From NCBI RefSeq assembly GCF_963576545.1, contig NC_083645.1, forward strand, positions 4,860,930 through 4,924,929: a stretch of DNA of 64,000 nucleotides, in the 5' to 3' direction. This document shows positions 60,881 to 64,000 of this stretch, piece by piece. The notes under the pieces were generated by a model. It was given only the letters and a program-made list of their open reading frames with translations, had not been told where the DNA came from and made no database searches. The stretch comes from Limanda limanda. Its lineage: Eukaryota; Chordata; Actinopteri; Pleuronectiformes; Pleuronectidae. A program made the translations under genes and the position numbers. The stretch's first letter is position 1. The number at the start of each line of letters is the position of its first letter.

Positions 60881-63429
60881 AGGGAGCAGATAAAAGAGAG
60901 GGCAGCAGGAACAGACGGACCAATTCTATCCAAGAGATTAAAAAGCTAACAATTTAGGGTAATAAATACAGGAAATGCTAAGGCATAATGAAAGAGTGAA
61001 AAAAATGAACCAATTTAGAAAAATCTGCTTTTTCCCCAGAGGTATACAATTCCAAAGACAAACTCTCTACAACTAAAACAACATGTCAGCTTATTTGGTC
61101 GCCACCATTTCTGAAAACATCAACAAATAAAAGCATTCCTTTTGGAGTCAGATCTTTTAGAAATTTCATAAATCGTGAATACTACAAGAGGGGGTATGGA
61201 TATGGATCTAGTAAACACGACGTGTTTTAACATCCACACTTTTATTAAAAAATGTACACATGGTACAATATAAACCAAATAACAACCCAAGTGACATTTC
61301 ACATCATCAGTATTCAGCTGCAACAGAAAGACTCGGGGGGGATGCTTGGCTCCATTTTCCTCCTCATTACCACTTTACTTGAAAGGTCTAATTTTAAAGA
61401 AAGAAAGCCTTAATGTGCCTTCTCTAAAGCGGAAATGATAACCAGAGCTCTTTAAAGTGGGACAACATGCCCAAACATAGATTTGTAAGTAAATATGCCC
61501 ATTCCTCATTACAGCTGAGCAAGCCTTCAGGAAACTTTAGGGGCTTCACAGTCTATAAATATGATACACTTAATTTTGTAGGCCTAATTAATCATAGCTC
61601 ATAATTACAGCCTTAGCCAATAAATCAAGATAAGTCAATATCGGATTGTTATTACATAGGTCATGAAACAACCCTGCAGCAAATGTTAAACGGTATGATG
61701 TTACATACCTCGTTCAAAACTGTAAATTATGATGTTTTGTCTTTTATCCTTTTTCATTTCCTCTAACTTCAAAGTCCCAGTGAGAGTCTGGCTTGTGCTT
61801 GACCTCATTTGCATCAATCACAGGGGTAGTTAAATTGGGTACAAATCTGGAGACATCTGCCTGTGCCAGTGTTTTAGTACATAGCTTAAGGCCCTTCAGA
61901 GGAAGTGTGTCTCTGTGTCTCTCCGTCCCAGATCTACCGAGGGGAACAGACCCTCTGTCTCCGTGCCAGCATCTGGCATTAACAAGTGTCCTGGGTGTTG
62001 GGACTGTTGTTCCGACAGAACACAGACACATCAGACACAGAAACAAATGCACCCAAGACGCCCTGAAGATGCTATTCAAATTACCTCGGGAGCTATAGTA
62101 ACAGACTGAAAACGCAGTGCAGATTGAAAACAAAGTTAAATGAAAGGATCCATATGTATATCTCACCCACAGAGGTAGACATTGCTTTTTTTTTAAGTGT
62201 TGTGGTTGAAGATAACTTTTATGTTGCTTGGTACTTTGTTTTAGAATTTCAATTTTATGCTGCTCTAACTTTTACTCCACTAAATGTCAATGGGGAAATA
62301 TCGTATCATTTGTTCCACTGCATTAATTTGAGAGTTACTAATTACTTTGCAGATACAAAATAATCTGTATAAGTAAGGTATAGAGTGTTGCATTGTTTAG
62401 GATTTAAATACCAAACTTTATATAGCTACAACAGCTAAAATTTGCTCTATCTCCCTGATACAACATAATTATGCTTCCTAGATTGCAATACTTGAACAAG
62501 GAAAGACAATAAGATAATATTTCATAATTACACCGTGCTGCACCGTGAACACATTTAGCATTAGTGTTTATATTTCAGTTACCTCAGCATAATTTTCTGG
62601 AAATATTCTAATACTTTAATATAAGAATGGTAAATTGTTTATTTTTCTGTCCTGAAAGATGATGCTCTCTTATAGTTTACGATAGCAGATACTTAAATTC
62701 AAATATACTTCTCTTCTAACAGCAGCACTTTTAGTGTGGAATGGTCAAAAGGGGTGACTCTGTACTCTGCTGGTTTAGCACATTTCCTAACAATGCCTGG
62801 AATATCACCAATGGTCCTGTCGAGAGGAGATTTACTATGTTTTAAGATCATAAAGTCATAACAAAGCAGAGTAGGACCAGCGCACAGAACAGACATAGAT
62901 TCTGACTGCAGTCTTGATCCAAAATGTCTGTATTTTACATATTGCAGGGCTGCACGACGAGTGAAGAAATTAGCAAAGGTGCAATGAGTGCAAAAGTGCA
63001 GACGTCTCAGTCCAGGCTAGACTTTCAGGTGGTAATCATAAAGTGCCTTATTTTCTGATATGTATAACACATATATAAAGTTCTTACGCCAATGTTTAGC
63101 AAAGTTGTGTTGCCAATTTGTATTTATTTTCTGTTTGTTGACCCTTTTGACCAGACTTAATCTTAAATGAAAGCAGACACACAGACAAGATGAATTCCAC
63201 AATTAAATACCCACCTACAATCTTATTAAAACAGTGCCAACCTTTGTAAACATCCTAGCCAAATATTTTCTATAAATGTAACATTTAAAAACCAAAATTA
63301 TGAACACATCTTGCTCGAAACCTGCAATTACTCATTTGTCTCTGACGTCTGTGAATTTTTGGCCCAGGCCAAGTTGCCTGGTTTTCCCCATCAGCATCTA
63401 TGTGCCAGCAAATTGTGCATTCATGTGAG

Positions 63430-63454
63430 CCTCTCTCTCTCACTCTCTCTCTCT
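63430..63454 (+). repeat. (CT)n microsatellite
   Basis: CT run with one CACT interruption. Confidence 0.85.
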
Positions 63455-63475
63455 TCTTCCACCTTCTAGCCGTTG

Positions 63476-63485
63476 CTATAAATAG
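63476..63485. promoter_or_regulatory. MEF2/TATA-type site CTATAAATAG
   Basis: Exact match to the MEF2 consensus YTAWWWWTAR; it also reads as a TATA box. It follows the CT tract and lies in a moderately GC-rich block. Which role, if any, cannot be decided from sequence. Confidence 0.3.
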
Positions 63486-63744
63486 CTTCTTCTAAATCGT
63501 ATTGCCTACAGGAACCAGCGTCCACTCTGCTTCTCATCCACGGATGAAACACAGAGGAATGTTTGACAACCGGGCCGGGGCCTCATTTCTCACTATGCAT
63601 CTGGTATACACTGTGGGCGTATTAAAATAGTGATAATAATTGATGGATTAAAATGTAATAAAGTTAGTTGACTCACACTTCATTAGTTTGAAACCCTTAT
63701 TGAATAGTTTCTTTTTTTTTTACTTTGTATGTCAGCTTTAATTT

Positions 63745-63960
63745 ACATTGATAGATTCATACTCTGTGTTTTGTTGGATCCAAGCCAGGAAACACACTTG
63801 GATGTTTGGGATCATTGTCATGTCGGATAATTCCTCTCCTGCCGAGCCTCTTGAGACTGGATGTCATCTCTGCAGCGGATGAGCTCTTCAGACAGACCAG
63901 CATTCAAAGTGTTATCGATAAATCAAGCTCTTGGACAAAGTCTAATCTTGTAGTTTTACG
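63745..63960 (-). pseudogene. Relic of a Tc1-type transposase
   Basis: On the minus strand 63787-63828 reads IIRHDNDPKHPSVF in one frame, the conserved region around the second catalytic Asp of Tc1-type transposases (DNDPKH, codons at 63802-63819). The wording 'ttggatccaagccaggaaac' just before it on the plus strand also fits a teleost Tc1-type copy, as I recall. No terminal inverted repeats are visible before the window ends, so this is a fragment. Confidence 0.5.
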
Positions 63961-64000
63961 TCATCCTGTGAGCAGCGGTTTTCTTCTTGGATGCTAAAGT

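Larger units (their letters stand above)
60881..63740. other. Non-coding DNA with possible regulatory blocks
   Basis: 61780-62100 is of balanced composition with ATTTGCAT at 61807-61814 followed by CAATCA. A 140-codon minus-strand and a 101-codon plus-strand frame overlap there, so neither is convincing. 63350-63640 carries a (CT)n tract and CTATAAATAG at 63476-63485. 62160-62700 is plain AT-rich DNA. Confidence 0.4.

Noticed and set aside
61744..62166. 140-codon minus-strand frame
   Set aside because: Overlapped by 101- and 64-codon plus-strand frames in the same balanced-composition block; no protein family recognised.
1..64000. tRNA genes, rRNA, CRISPR array or prokaryotic-style operon
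   Set aside because: No A/B-box plus cloverleaf, rRNA core words or regularly spaced identical repeats with unique spacers were seen by eye. The DNA is plainly vertebrate-like.

Overview
The window looks like non-coding DNA from a ray-finned (teleost) fish, probably a percomorph. It is AT-rich, has no dense bacterial-style coding, is rich in CA/GT and CT/GA microsatellites, and carries several interspersed repeats I recognise as fish types: a Tc1/mariner copy, a TTAA-flanked piggyBac-like element, a hAT-like element, a Rex1-like LINE 3' end, an L2-type tail and several MITE-like families. Family recognition is from memory and no database was searched. I find no complete protein-coding gene, rRNA, tRNA or CRISPR. 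The window is best read as intergenic DNA or part of a very large intron.

Layout. 0-4 kb: single-copy-like DNA, a short fish repeat, a perfect hairpin with CRE half-sites, and a 1,570-bp piggyBac-like foldback element (2387-3956) built of inverted modules that each carry a GGGTCA-N4-TGACCC palindrome. 4-21 kb: mostly single-copy-like DNA with a pyrimidine-to-purine strand switch near 13.5 kb, a near-perfect 51-bp direct repeat pair (16.5/17.0 kb) and a diverged duplicated pair (18.4/18.8 kb). 21-27.5 kb: two oppositely oriented copies of an unnamed repeat 3 kb apart, a MITE-like block and an L2-type tail. 29-32 kb: two further fish repeats. 34.4-34.9 kb (minus strand): an exon-like open segment with good splice signals, the only place that looks even faintly like a gene. 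36.9-41.2 kb: a repeat island of MITE, solo-LTR-like element, Rex1-like LINE 3' end, potential Z-DNA microsatellites and two more diverged repeats. 43.7-45.5 kb: two fish interspersed repeats. 51.9-53.6 kb: a dead Tc1-type transposon with a deleted transposase, split by an LTR-like insertion with a 5-bp target duplication. 55.3-56.3 kb: a hAT-like element that also contains an LTR-like insertion. 60.7 kb: a MITE-like piece. 63.4-63.9 kb: a block with a MEF2-type site and a minus-strand relic of a Tc1-type transposase.

No genes work together here. The visible history is one of transposon insertion, nesting and decay, between stretches that may include regulatory elements that only cross-species alignment could confirm.
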